Shown one piece after another: positions 43,586 to 55,542 of a stretch of DNA of 64,000 nt. How positions within the stretch are numbered: the stretch's first letter is position 1; every line of letters begins with the position of its first letter. The position numbers and the translations under genes were made by a program. The notes beneath the pieces were generated by a model. That model searched no databases and was not told the origin of the DNA. It was given only the letters and a program-made list of their open reading frames with translations. Origin of the DNA: Antedon mediterranea (taxonomy: Eukaryota; Echinodermata; Crinoidea; Comatulida; Antedonidae); assembly GCF_964355755.1 (NCBI RefSeq), contig NC_092677.1, positions 18,754,101 to 18,818,100 on the forward strand, given 5' to 3'.

Positions 43586-44600
43586 TAAATTCAGTGCGAT
43601 CTGATCAGGCTTTCCTCTTGGTGTGATCTAAATGAAATGGAGCTTAACTTAAATAAAACCAAGGTTCTCCACATTACAAGATCAAGGAAAGAGTATAGAC
43701 CTGTTTATCGTATAAATGACTTGCCTATTAAATCCGTATCTAGTCATTGTCATCTGGGGGTCACGATTAATAGTGAACTTACTTGGGATGACCATGTAAA
43801 CTTAATTATTTCTCGTTCAAATCGAATGTTGGGTTTTATTACTAGTATTGCAGGAGGATCACCCCTTCAGCTATTTTCTCACTCTATAAAGCTCTCATTG
43901 TGCCCATCCTTGAATATGGTGTCCCAGCGTGGTTGCCTCGAACCAAAAAACTTACAGAACGTATCGAGGCAGTCCAGCGAAGGGCTACTAGGCTTGTCCT
44001 TAAACAAACAAGAGGTGAAATAGAATACGAGGAACGTCTCACTAAGCTAAATTGGCCTACACTATCTAATCGAAGAAATTATCTTCTGTTATCCTTTGTT
44101 TGTAAATCACTTATTGGAACGGTTGATTGTAGTAGTGTTCGTCAATCTTTAGTTGTTAATGGCCGTCACCTTGATACACTTAAGTTCATTCATCACTATG
44201 CTCGAACCAATTGTCTTCATCATTCCGCTATTAATATATTCCCTAGGTTGTGGGAAGAATTACCGGAAATGATTAAAAATTCTTTAATTTTAGACAGTTT
44301 TCAAATATTTTTAAATTCACTTAAATCACATGTTTTATATTGACTTTGTTGAATCGACTATTATGTATTTTATAAGTTTATTTTATATTGACACTGTTGA
44401 TTCGTCTATTTGTTTTTTAAATATTTTTATATAGTTTATTTTATATCATTGTTGTTACTTTGGGAGTACGGAACCTGAACTCTTGTTATAGTGATTAGGT
44501 TCACTTTTAGGTTCCTGCCTACTCCCTTAGTTTCTGTGTTTTGTTTGTTTGTAACTGGTTTTTTTGGCAATAAATAATAATAATAATAATAATAATAATA
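43586..44600 (+). mobile_element. Truncated LINE inserted in the satellite
   Basis: The segment encodes the C-terminal part of a CR1/Jockey-type reverse transcriptase: NLNKTKVLHI, then HLGVTINSELTW with a D-H motif (thumb region), then ILEYGVPAW, AVQRRATRLV and LNWPTLSNRR. The frame switches once at about 43,880-43,900 (first frame to 44,023, second from 43,900 to a stop at about 44,341), so one frameshift separates two otherwise open halves. The 3' UTR ends in a TAA-repeat tail at 44,570-44,600. It interrupts a satellite monomer inside its AATAAATATATA word. It is 5' truncated and inactive. Confidence 0.85.
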
Positions 44601-47559
44601 TAGGAATGTCATATTTATCAACTTATAAACATATTAAGGTATATCTACCTTGAGTATGAAAGATATTCCTGTATGAATTAATTAAATCTGGACATTTAAT
44701 TTCAAACAATCTTACATTACTGTACGATACAATAAAAGTAACTCTATTTTTAAATTTCACCGACACTGAGTGACAGGAATAACAGGAATGTCACATTTAT
44801 CAACTTGTAATGTAAGCATTTTAAAGTATCTACCTTGAGTATGAAAGATTCTACTGAATGAATTAATTAAATCTGGACATTTAGTTTCAAACAATCTCAC
44901 ATTACTATACGATACAATAAAAGTAACGATTTTTTAAAAAATGTTTCACGGACACTCAGTGACAGGAATATATAGGAATGTCATATTTATCAAACTTGCA
45001 AACATATTAAGGTATATCTACCTTGAGTATGAAAGATATTCCTGAATGAATGAATTAAATCTGGACATTTAATTTCAAACAATCTCACATTACTATACGA
45101 TACAATAAAAGTAACGATTTTTTTAAAAATGTTTCACGGACACTCAGTGACAGGAATATATAGGAATGTCATATTGATCAACTTGCAAACATATTAAGGT
45201 ATATCTACCTTCAGTATGAAAGATATTCCTGAATGAATTAATGAAATCTTACATTTCATTTCAAACAATCTTACATTACTATACGATAAAATAAAAGTAA
45301 CTCTCTTTTCATATTTCACAGACAGGAATAAGAATGTCATATTTAACAACTTGGGTATATTAACCTTGAGTATGAAAGATTCTCATGAATGAATCAAGGA
45401 AATATGGACATTTAATCTCAAAAAATCTCACAATTCTTTATGATACAATAAAAGTAACCCTCTTTTAATATTTCACCGACACTGACCGGAATAAATATAT
45501 AGGAATGTCATATTTATCAAACTTGCAAACATATTAAGGTATATCTACCTTGAGTATAAAAGATATGCCTGAATGAATTAATTAATTAAATCTGGACATT
45601 TCATTTCAAACAATCTTACATTACTATACGACACAATAAAAGTAACTCTCTTTTAATATTTCACAGACAGGAATAAGAATGTCATATTTATCAACTTGCA
45701 AACATATTAAGGTATATCTACCTTGAGTATGAAAGATATTCCTGAATGAATTAATTAAATCTGGATATTTAATTTCAAACAATCTTACATTACTGTACGA
45801 TACAATAAAAGTAACTCTCTTTTTATATTTCACCAACACTGAGTGACAGGAATAAATATATAGGAATGTCACATTTATCAAACTTGCAAACATATTAAGG
45901 TATATCTACCTTGAGTATGAAAGATATTCCTGAATGAATTAATTAAATCTGGACATTTAATTTCACAAAATCTTACATTACTATAAGACACAATAAAAGT
46001 AACTCTCTTTTAATATTTCACAGACAGGAATAAGAATGTCATATTTATCAACTTGCAAACATATTAAGGTATATCTACCTTGAGTATGAAAGATATTCCT
46101 GAATGAATTAATTAAATCTGGACAATTAATTTCAAACAATCTCACATTACTATACGATACAATAAAAGTAACGATTTAAAAAAAAATGTTTCACGGACAC
46201 TGAGTGACAGGAATAAATATATAGGAATGTCATATTGATCAACTTGCAAACATATTAAGGTATATCTACCTTCAGTATGAAAGATATTCCTGAATGAATT
46301 AATGAAATCTTACATTTCATTTCAAACAATCTTACATTACTGTACGATAAAATAAAAGTAACTCTCTTTTAATATTTCACAGACAGGAATAAGAATGTCA
46401 TATTTAACAACTTGGGTATATTAACCTTGAGTATGAAAGATTCTCATGAATGAATCAAGGAAATATGGACATTTAATCTCAAAAAATCTCACAATTCTTT
46501 ATGATACAATAAAAGTAACCCTCTTTTAATATTTCACCGACACTGACCGGAATAAATATATAGGAATGTCATATTTATCAAACTTGCAAACATATTAAGG
46601 TATATCTACCTTGAGTATAAAAGATATGCCTGAATGAATTAATTAATTAAATCTGGACATTTCATTTCAAACAATCTTACATTACTATACGACACAATAA
46701 AAGTAACTCTCTTTTAATATTTCACAGACAGGAATAAGAATGTCATATTCTTAACAACTTGGGTATATTAACCTGAGTATGAAAGATTCTCATGAATGAA
46801 TTAAGGAAATATGGACATTTAATCTCAAAAAATCTCACAATTCTTTATGATACAATAAAAGTAACTCTCTTTTAATATTTCACCGACACTGACTGGAATA
46901 AATATATAGGAATGTCATCAAACTTGCAAACATATTATAAGGTATATCTACCTTGAGTATGAAAGATATTCCTGAATGAATTAATTAAATCTGGACATTT
47001 CATTTCAAACAATCTTACATTACTATACGACACAATAAAAGTAACTCTCTTTTAATATTTCACAGACAGGAATAAGAATGTCATATTTATCAACTTGCAA
47101 ACATATTAAGGTATATCTACCTTGAGTATGAAAGATATTCCTGAATGAATTAATTAAATCTGGACATTTAATTTCAAACAATCTTACATTACTGTACGAT
47201 ACAATCAAAGTAACTCTCTTTTTATATTTCACCAACACTGAGTGACAGGAATAAATATATAGGAATGTCACATTTATCAAACTTGCAAACATATTAAGGT
47301 ATATCTACCTTGAGTATGAAAGATATTCCTGAATGAATTAATTAAATCTGGACATTTAATTTCACAAAATCTGACAATAAAAGTAACTCTTTTATTATAT
47401 TTCACTGATACTGACCGGAATAAATATATAGGAATTTCATACTGTATTTATCAAACTTGCCAACATTGCAAGGTATATCAACTTGAGTATGAAAGATTCT
47501 CATGAATGAATTAACAGAGAATTCCACTGAGTCAATTTGTATCCTAGAAAGAAGCATAA

Positions 47560-47865
47560 ATTTAAAATGTTAAAAAAAAGGTGTACTAATTAGTCATTCA
47601 GGATATGATGCAAGAGATCCTGATGGGAGGATCATCAAGGCCTTGTGTACCGATCAAACGTTTAATTTAATGAATGGTACATGGCAGAAATGAGGCAGAT
47701 TCTTGCGCAAGAACGGAATTGGAACACTGAGATCAGTTAAGGTTACTCAAAAGTATTGGAAACAAAAGCTTACAGAAATTACTACAAAAAAAAGTGACTG
47801 ACTTTCAAAGAATGGAAAATAACATGCAAGGTTATCATTGGGGACAATGTTAGCAGTCACTTTAA
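47560..47865 (+). pseudogene. DDE_1 (pogo/Tigger-like) transposase remnant, copy A
   Basis: About 47,797-47,864 reads FKEW...KVIIGDNVSSHF, which matches the second catalytic-Asp region of DDE_1-type transposases (W-x(n)-GDN-x-SSH). Upstream sequence is homologous to 53.09-53.33 kb but full of stops. Homology to the 53-kb copy breaks exactly after CACTTTA at 47,865, where a new sequence (GCCTGGTTTCCTGT) begins. Confidence 0.5.
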
Positions 47866-48350
47866 GCCTGGTTTCCTGTCGACGTAAGAACTCGATTTTT
47901 ACTACGACTACGTCGATTTTTCATGAGAACATAATGTTTTTACAGGAAACCGGTCAAAGCCTTTGTTTATGCGAAAACGACGTGGCTTACGATGATTTTC
48001 TACATGTTTACATCGCTTATCTAATGTAACGTTACGTCACTCCCGAAAGTTGAATCCAATTTAACTTTCGGGAGTATTGTTGCATATATACGTAAAGAAC
48101 AACCAATCAGCAACCTCATCTATGAATATTTAATCGGCTAATGATGTAATGATTATATATAGAATGCAGATATGGTGGTCTTCTTTATGTAGAGTGTAGA
48201 GTGACTAATGCACATAAAACTAAGGTGTTTCAAACCAATTTGTGCAATGTGTGATGAGATAGCGGTTCGGGAATATCAAAAGAACGCCAGAGCGGACTTA
48301 ACAATGTATTCCTTGCATTGATGACAACATCGGGCTTTATTCTCAAGAAA
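47866..48350 (+). mobile_element. Harbinger-like 5' end and leader, copy A
   Basis: After TAA the sequence starts GCCTGGTTTCCTGT, with an inverted counterpart ACAGGAAACC at 47,942-47,951. Further on is a perfect 13-bp inverted repeat ACTCCCGAAAGTT/AACTTTCGGGAGT (48,039-48,075) and a segment (48,195-48,255) closely similar to 7,697-7,755 in the ShKT intron. The TAA flank and the MADF gene behind it suggest a PIF/Harbinger-type element interrupting the DDE_1 remnant. Assignment is by structure and neighbourhood only. Confidence 0.35.
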
Positions 48351-48351
48351 A

Positions 48352-49017
48352 ATGCCGACATCGAAAGAAGTAATTTTATTTGACTTGGTCCAAAATTACA
48401 GATGCCTTTACGACAAAGAAGTTAAATCATACCAAAAACGGCAAGAGGGAGAAGAAAAATGCATGGGAGGCAATATCGGAACGGGTTGGTTGGCCCGCAG
48501 CTGAATGCCTACGCATTTACAATACAAGAAGGACCGCTTTTGTGAGGTAGGTATCGTAATTATTTGTTATATTATTTATGTATTAAGTTTTAAAATTAAC
48601 GCACTTGCCCTTCCAAATCCCTGAATTTTATAACTCAATAAATAAGTCATGCATTTCGTTTTCTATTAATTAATTGGATGTTTTGGCAACCATTCAAAAT
48701 CTGCAATTTTTTCTACTTTATGGGCAATTGGGAAAGCACATATTTCAAAATTGTTTTTCCAATTATTTACAATAGTTTATTGTTGCACCCTGTAGACATT
48801 TGAAGAAAATACGGGACAGTACAAAAAGTGGGTGCGGTACTGCAGATATTGTTCCTGGTCAAGAGTGGGACCATATGAGATGGTTAATAACCCATATTAA
48901 CCATAGAAAAACACAGGAGTAGTGGATCAACAGATGCCAGCCAGGATGACCCAGAGGAAGAGTGCCTTCGCCTGCTTTCCGAATCGGTAATAGGCATAGT
49001 GGTGGAGGATGATGCAG
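48352..49017 (+). pseudogene. MADF-domain protein of a PIF/Harbinger-type element, copy A
   Basis: Two exons. Exon 1 (48,352-48,546) starts at an ATG and reads SKEVILFDLVQNYRCLYDKE and then, one base out of frame, NAWEAISERVGWPAAECLRI and NTRRTAFVR. That is a MADF (Myb/SANT-like) fold: L-Y, aromatic, AW-x-x-I, EC, R. The donor GTAGGT and acceptor CCTGTAG join at phase 2 to exon 2 (48,796-49,017), which continues HLKKIRDSTKSGCG...EWDHMRWL, the usual MADF end. A stop/frame shift then precedes a Ser/Glu/Asp-rich tail up to a GTAATT donor. Two one-base deletions make it a pseudogene. MADF proteins accompany PIF/Harbinger transposases and bind transposon DNA. Confidence 0.65.
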
Positions 49018-49075
49018 GTAATTATTATTGTTTATTTAATATTCAATTATGGTAATAATTGTTATAAAATTGACC

Positions 49076-49152
49076 AAGGGCCATGCATATACTGACACAA
49101 GAGGACGACAAAAACCGACAAAGAGTCCACAGCCAGTGAATTGTGCAAACTT
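49076..49152 (+). pseudogene. Fragment of a transposon protein (HAYTDTRG region), copy A
   Basis: A 77-bp stretch matches 54,070-54,145 (GHAYTDTRGRQKP...SPQPVNCANF) and then stops abruptly at satellite sequence. It shows that the duplicated unit is an internally deleted derivative of a larger element, more of which remains at 53.6-54.8 kb. Confidence 0.6.
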
Positions 49153-50229
49153 TGGAATAACAATGTCATATTTAACAACTTGGGTATATTAACCTTGAGT
49201 ATGAAAGATTCTCAAGAATGAATCAAGGAAATATGGACATTTAGTATCAAAAAATCTCACAATACTTTATGATACAATAAAAGTAAACTCTCTTTTTATA
49301 TTTCACCGACACTGACCGGAATAAATATATAGGAATGTCATATTTATCAAACTTGCAAACATATTAAGGTATTTCCACCTTGAGTATGAAAGATATTCCT
49401 GAATGAATTAATTACATCTGGATATTTAATTTCAAACAATCTCACATTACTATACGATACAATAAAAGTAACGATTTTTAAAAGAAATGTTTCACGGACA
49501 CTGTGTGACAGGAATAAATATATAGTAAGGTCATATTATCAACTTGCAAACATTTTTAAGGTATCCACTTTGAGTATGAAAGATTCTCCTGAATGAATTA
49601 ATTAAATATGGACATTTAATTTCACAAAATCTCACATTACTATACGACACAATAAAAGTAACTCTCTTTTAATATTTCACAGACAGGAATAAGAATGTCA
49701 TATTTATCAACTTGCAAACATATTAAGGTATATCTACCTTGAGTATGAAAGATATTCCTGAATGAATTAATTAAATCTAGACATTCAATTTCAAACAATC
49801 TTACATTACTGTACGATACAATCAAAGTAACTCTCTTTTTATATTTCACCAACACTGAGTGACAGGAATAAATATATAGGAATGTCACATTTATCAAACT
49901 TGCAAACATATTAAGGTATATCTACCTTGAGTATGAAAGATATTCCTGAATGAATTAATTAAATCTGGACATTTAATTTCACAAAATCTGACAATAAAAG
50001 TAACTCTTTTATTATATTTCACTGATACTGACCGGAATAAATATATAGGAATTTCATACTGTATTTATCAAACTTGCCAACATTGCAAGGTATATCAACT
50101 TGAGTATGAAAGATTCTCATGAATGAATTAACAGAGAATTCCACTGAGTCAATTTGTATCCTAGAAAGAAGCATAAATTTAAAATGTTAAAAAAAAGGTG
50201 TACTAATTAGTCATTCAGGATATGATGCA

Positions 50230-50482
50230 AGAGATCCTGATGGGAGGATCATCAAGGCCTTGTGTACCGATCAAACGTTTAATTTAATGAATGGTACATG
50301 GCAGAAATGAGGCAGATTCTTGCGCAAGAACGGAATTGGAACACTGAGATCAGTTAAGGTTACTCAAAAGTATTGGAAACAAAAGCTTACAGAAATTACT
50401 ACAAAAAAAAGTGACTGACTTTCAAAGAATGGAAAATAACATGCAAGGTTATCATTGGGGACAATGTTAGCAGTCACTTTAA
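50230..50482 (+). pseudogene. DDE_1 transposase remnant, copy B
   Basis: Duplicate of the 47,560-47,865 remnant, offset about 2,617 bp, with the same GDNVSSHF end and the same junction to GCCTGGTTTCCTGT. Confidence 0.5.
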
Positions 50483-50966
50483 GCCTGGTTTCCTGTCGAC
50501 GTAAGAACTTGATTTTTACTACGACTACGTCGATTTTTCATGAGAACATAATGTTTTTACAGGAAACCTGTCAAAGCCTTTGTTTATGCGAAAACGACGT
50601 GGCTTACGATGATTTTCTACATGTTTACATCGCTTATCTAATGTAACGTTACGTCACTCCCGAAAGTTGAATCCAATTTAACTTTCGGGAGTATTGTTGC
50701 ATATACGTAAAGAACAACCAATCAGCGACCTCATCTATGAATATTTAATCGGCTAATGATGTAATGATTATATATAGAATGCAGATATGGTGGTCTTCTT
50801 TATGTAGAGTGTAGAGTGACTAATGCACATAAAACTAAGGTGTTTCAAACCAATTTGTGCAATGTGTGATGAGATAGCGGTTCGGGAATATCAAAAGAAC
50901 GCCAGAGCGGACTTAACAATGTATTCCTTGCATTGATGACAACATCGGGCTTCATTCTCAAGAAAA

Positions 50967-51632
50967 ATGCTGACATCGAAAGAAGTAATTTTATTTGACT
51001 TGGTCCAAAATTACAGATGCCTTTACGACAAAGAAGTTAAATCATACCAAAAACGGCAAGAGGGAGAAGAAAAATGCATGGGAGGCGATATCGGAACGGG
51101 TTGGTTGGCCCGCAGCTGAATGGCTACGCATTTACAATACAAGAAGGACCGCTTTTGTGAGGTAGGTATCGTAATTATTTGTTATATTATTTATGTATTA
51201 AGTTTTAAAATTAACGCACTTGCCCTTCCAAATCCCTGAATTTTATAACTCAATAAATAAGTCATGCATTTCGTTTTCTATTTATTAATTGGATGTTTTG
51301 GCAACCATTCAAAATCTGCAATTTTTTCTACTTTATGGGCAATTGGGAAAGCACATATTTCAAAATTGTTTTTCCAATTAATTACAATAGTTTATTGTTG
51401 CACCCTGTAGACATTTGAAGAAAATACGGGACAGTACAAAAAGTGGGTGCGGTACTGCAGATATTGTTCCTGGTCAAGAGTGGGACCATATGAGATGGTT
51501 AATAACCCATATTAACCATAGAAAAACACAGGAGTAGTGGATCAACAGATGCCAGCCAGGATGACCCAGAGGAAGAGTGCCTTCGCCTGCTTTCCGAATC
51601 GGTAATAGGCATAGTGGTGGAGGATGATGCAG
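50967..51632 (+). pseudogene. MADF-domain protein, copy B
   Basis: Second copy of the two-exon MADF pseudogene (exon 1 50,967-51,161; exon 2 51,411-51,632), offset exactly 2,615 bp. It carries the same two frame lesions as copy A, so the gene was already broken before the tandem duplication. A few substitutions distinguish the copies (for example GGCGATATC versus GGCAATATC). Confidence 0.65.
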
Positions 51633-51692
51633 GTAATCATTATTGTTTATTTAATATTCAATTATGGTAATAATTGTTATAAAATTGACCAA

Positions 51693-51768
51693 GGGCCATG
51701 CATATACTGACACAAGAGGACGACAAAAACCGACAAAGAGTCCACAGCCAGTGAATTGTGCAAACTTT
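51693..51768 (+). pseudogene. HAYTDTRG fragment, copy B
   Basis: Duplicate of 49,076-49,152 at the same offset, with the same junction to satellite sequence. Confidence 0.6.
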
Positions 51769-52635
51769 GGAATAACAATGTCATATTTAACAACTTGGGT
51801 ATATTAACCTTGAGTATGAAAGATTCTCAAGAATGAATCAAGGAAATATGGACATTTAGTATCAAAAAATCTCACAATACTTTATGATACAATAAAAGTA
51901 AACTCTCTTTTTATATTTCACCGACACTGACCGGAATAAATATATAGGAATGTCATATTTATCAAACTTGCAAACATATTAAGGTATTTCCACCTTGAGT
52001 ATGAATGATATTCCTGAATTAATTAATTAAATCTGGACATTTAATTTCAAACAATCTCACATTACTATACGATACAATAAAAGTAACGATTTTTAAAAGA
52101 AATGTTTCACGGACACTGTGTGACAGGAATAAATATATAGTAAGGTCATATTATCAACTTGCAAACATTTTTAAGGTATCCACTTTGAGTATGAAAGATT
52201 CTCCTGAATGAATTAATTAAATATGGACATTTAATTTCACAAAATCTCACATTACTATACGAAACAATAAAAGTAACTCTCTTTTTATATTTCACTGACA
52301 GGAATAAGAATGTCATATTTACAGTAACAACTTGCAAACATATTAAGGTATATCTACCTTGAGTATGAAAGATATTCCTGAATGAATTAATTAAATCTGG
52401 GCATTTAATTTCAAACAATCTCACATTACTATACGATACAATAAAAGTAACGATTTTTAAAAAAATGTTTCACGGACACTGAGTGACAGGAATAAATATA
52501 TAGGAATGTCATATTGATCAACTTATATACATTGCAAGGTATATCACCTCATGAATGAATTAACAGAGAATTCCAGCATGTATTTATGATGTAAATTCGT
52601 GAACGTTTCTTAAATGAGGATGCTACATTAAAGGT

Positions 52636-53045
52636 AGTGCATGCCCTAGTAAGATCGAGATTTGACATATTGCAATAGAGTTCACTACAGATTGTCTCAA
52701 ACATCTGTAATAAAATTAATAGTGCTGCCCAACTTGTCCTCTGTTGTTTCCATTGGCTCCCTGTATTGTTTTCAAAGTTCTTTTATTTGTTTTAAAATCC
52801 ATCATATATTTCAGAGCTAATTAAGTTTCATTCGGCAACCTCTACTTGTTTTCGTCTGGTCAACATTTGACTCAACCACTCCTGAGTATCCATGGTGAAG
52901 GTTAGGGAAGCGATCTTTTGTGATCGCTGCTCCAAAATTGTGGAACTATTTGCTATTGGTTATTCGTGAGTGACTCTCACTTAAAGACTTGTTTCGTTCT
53001 GTGTGAATTTATTATATGCATTCGATTTTATTAATTTTATTGTTT
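52636..53045 (+). mobile_element. Highly decayed CR1-like LINE fragment
   Basis: Fragments in shifting frames read HALVRSRFDI, KINSAAQLVL and HWLPV, then Y-ISELI and NHS, matching in order the C-terminal landmarks seen intact at 43.9-44.3 and 35.4 kb. Many stops and frameshifts are present, so it is an old, dead copy. Confidence 0.55.
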
Positions 53046-53084
53046 GTTAGGCATATAAATGTAATAAATAGCTGATGGCATGCC

Positions 53085-53450
53085 TCATCAAGGCCTTGTA
53101 TACCGATCAAAAAAAACCTTACCGTTTAATGTAATGAATGGTAACGGATTCTTGAGCAAGAACGGAATTGGAACACTGAGATAAGTTCAGGTTACTCAAA
53201 AGTATTGGACACAAAAGCTTACAGAAATTACTACAAAAAAAAGTTGGGAAGCGAGACTTTCAAAGAATGGAAAATAAAACGCAAGGTTATCACTAGGGAC
53301 AATGTTAGCAGTCACTTTAGTAGCGAAAAAGTCCTGAGTCGGTCTGAGCAGCACATCATCTACCTCAGCCACTTGATGTAGCATTTTATGGCCCACTGAA
53401 AAGAATCTGGAGACGAGTCCTAGTCGACTGGAAAAGTATTTTTATAGTAT
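53085..53450 (+). pseudogene. DDE_1 (pogo/Tigger-like) transposase C-terminal remnant
   Basis: Homologous to 47.63-47.865 kb over its first 245 bp, this copy goes on past the point where the others are interrupted. It reads KVITRDNVSSHFS and, after a frame shift, HHLPQPLDVAFYGPLKRIWR followed by a VLVDWK end. QPLDV-x-F-x-PLK-x-x-W is the hallmark of the third acidic-residue region of DDE_1 transposases. Gly in the GDN motif is Arg here. The gene is dead. Confidence 0.65.
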
Positions 53451-53616
53451 AGGTTACTTTGAACATCAAATTTTAAATAAAAAATAAATATTTTTATGCA
53501 CAGCCAAACTATTTGAGGAATGCTATCATTAGCTTCATTCAGTCCCCCTATTTGAGTAATGAAAAAAGTAAGATATATTTATAACATTAGTCAGGGTTCT
53601 ATGTGAAAGGAAAAAA

Positions 53617-54830
53617 ATGTTCAAAGTAGTCCCGGTTTACGGTAGCTATAATACACATATACATTTTCTGTTTCAGATAATACCTACAATGCATCTCAGA
53701 TCAGAGCATGTCATGTCAAACATTGATGTTAAAATTGACGACTCAGATAATGACCCGGATTATATTCCGGCGCCATCAATCTCAGAAAAAAGAAGTTATC
53801 TCTGAAGACGAACCACAACCACCACCACCAGAAGACAGACATCCAGTCAATCATGAGCAGCGACCATCCATTTCAGGCGACAGACAGCCTGTAATTCATG
53901 AAGAGGATCTACAACACATCCAAGGAGATATACCTTCCAAGAAGTCACACAGCCAGTCAATCAGGAGGTGGAACTACCACACATACCAGTCGAAAGACCA
54001 CCTGACCCGGAAAGAGGTACAAGAAAGAGAAAATTGAACCTGAATTCTTGGGTAAAAAATGTCAGGAAACAGGCCATGCATATACTGACACAAGAGGACG
54101 ACAAAAACCGGCAAAGAGTCCACAGCCAGTGAATTGTGCAAACTTTGCAGAGATAGACAGGTTGGTCATATGCAATGAATATTGGCAGTTAGGTGACTAT
54201 ACACTTCAGAAGGATGGTGTCCAAAACACACATTCATCAGCCATCAACGACTCAAAAACGCCACAAATGATGGTGAACAAACTTGTTCACTTATTTTAAA
54301 AAAAACGGGTTTGATGCTGGAAATATGCCAAAGAAATCTTTTGTCAAACTCGACAGTTTGAGGAAATATGGTGCAGAAAGGTCCTCCTTCCAACTTGCAA
54401 AGGCTGCCAGGAAGTGAAAGAACATTAAATGGTGGACCCGATACCTTGGGTAAAAAACGTCAGGAAACAGGCACGCACCAAAGGACATGCATATACTGAC
54501 ACAGGACGACGACAAAACCCGGCAAAGAGTCCACAGCCAGTGAATTGTGCAAACTTTGCAGAGATAGACAGGTTGGTCATATGCAATGAATATTGGCAGC
54601 TAGGTGACTATACACTTCAGAAAGATTCTTGTCAAACATATAATGTAATTTGGAACAGGTGTCCAAAACACACATTCATCAGCCATCAACGACTCTGTTG
54701 CAGATGCCACAAATGATGGTGAACAGACTTGTTCTCTTATTTTAAAAAATGGGGTTTGATGCTGGAAATATGCCAAAGAAATCTTTGGCAAACTTATTGA
54801 TTATAGTTTCCAGCTCTAATAAATAATTAT
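53617..54830 (+). pseudogene. Decayed transposon protein with a repeated YWQLGD exon
   Basis: After a polypyrimidine/TTTCAG acceptor (about 53,676) the + strand reads an acidic start (DDSDNDPDYIPAP), a Pro/Glu-rich spacer, a KRK basic patch, then SWVKNVRKQ, GHAYTDTRGRQKPAKSPQPV and NEYWQLGDYTLQKD. At least two frame changes (about 53,790 and 53,935) and a deletion at 54,070 break it. The SWVKNVRKQ...YWQLGD block appears twice (about 54,040-54,215 and 54,440-54,630), the second copy with RTKGHAYTDT intact and a Cys-rich extension to 54,716. This basic W-K-N/Y-W-LGD region is familiar from transposon-encoded proteins of invertebrates, but I cannot name the family with certainty. Confidence 0.5.
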
Positions 54831-54834
54831 AATC

Positions 54835-55533
54835 ATGCGTGAAATTTAAACATTATTTTCTCAAATACCAATTTTGAATAATTTCTTGGGTATTTATTAT
54901 CAAAATTTAAAAAAAATTGTATCTTGAATCAGTTGGCTTTCTCAAATAAATAAACAAAAATATATAAGTAAACATCCAATTGTTACAAAATGTTTCCAAC
55001 TTGTTTGTCTAAATACATAGAACATGCATAGATAGGCTCAAACTATGGTAAAGTTTAAAAGAACATCAAACCCCCCTCGCCACATTTCTTTTTCTAGGCA
55101 AAGATTTAGGATCAATCAGGTCTGTCTCCTATGGACTGGCAAATGAGGCCAGCAAGCCAGAAACATGACATAAATGCTTGTGTGCACTTTAATTTAGAAC
55201 CTAGTAGATTTTGTGAGATGAGTAGGGGCTTACCCCTGCTGTACAAATTCACACACACAGGCACTGTGGTGAACAGATAAGAGAGCTTCTGAATTAGTAA
55301 TTACAACTGAAAGCATGTACAGTAGTGAAAAGTGTAGCATCTGTAAAGGGCCTCATGGATGTCAGTCTATGCTGTTTCGATTTACCCTTGTTAAATTAAT
55401 CAAAATTATTATAACAAATAAATATTGAATTCAAATGATGTTTATGCAAGACAACAATGATGGTATTTGGAAGATTTTTTCTGAAGATCAGATAAAATGT
55501 TAGAATAGGTGTACATTAAAGACAAACCAAAAT
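54835..55533. other. Intergenic sequence, nothing recognised
   Basis: AT-rich sequence, no supported gene or element end. Confidence 0.45.
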
Positions 55534-55542
55534 GCTAAATAA

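Larger units (their letters stand above)
47020..52260. repeat. 2.6-kb tandem duplication (two copies)
   Basis: Segment 1 (about 47,020-49,637) and segment 2 (about 49,638-52,260) match with offsets of 2,615-2,617 bp across satellite, DDE_1 remnant, MADF exons and flanking satellite. Differences are scattered single bases and small indels, so the duplication looks recent. Exact edges are approximate because both lie in satellite sequence. Confidence 0.85.
41760..52572. repeat. 178-bp satellite array (about 35 copies, interrupted)
   Basis: The unit, about 178 bp, contains AACTTGCAAACATATTAAGG, TACCTTGAGTATGAAAGAT, CTGAATGAATTAATTAAATC and ACAATAAAAGTAACTC words. Neighbouring units form 357-bp dimers that repeat nearly identically at 42.25, 42.6 and 42.96 kb. 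The array is broken by a LINE (43,586-44,600) and by two copies of a transposon-derived segment (about 47.5-49.17 and 50.1-51.78 kb). Minus-strand 82-92-codon frames recur in each dimer but are a by-product of the repeat. Confidence 0.9.

Noticed and set aside
47838-48029. 63-codon + frame, repeated at 50,455
   Set aside because: It starts within the DDE_1 remnant in a different frame and crosses the junction with the Harbinger-like end.
42250-49909. 89-codon minus frame (MFASLINVTFLY...) repeated many times
   Set aside because: Each is one 357-bp satellite dimer. The two half-units are the same sequence read in different frames, so there is no coding constraint.
53196-53396. 66-codon minus frame
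   Set aside because: Antisense shadow of the DDE_1 remnant, whose QPLDV-type motif lies on the + strand.
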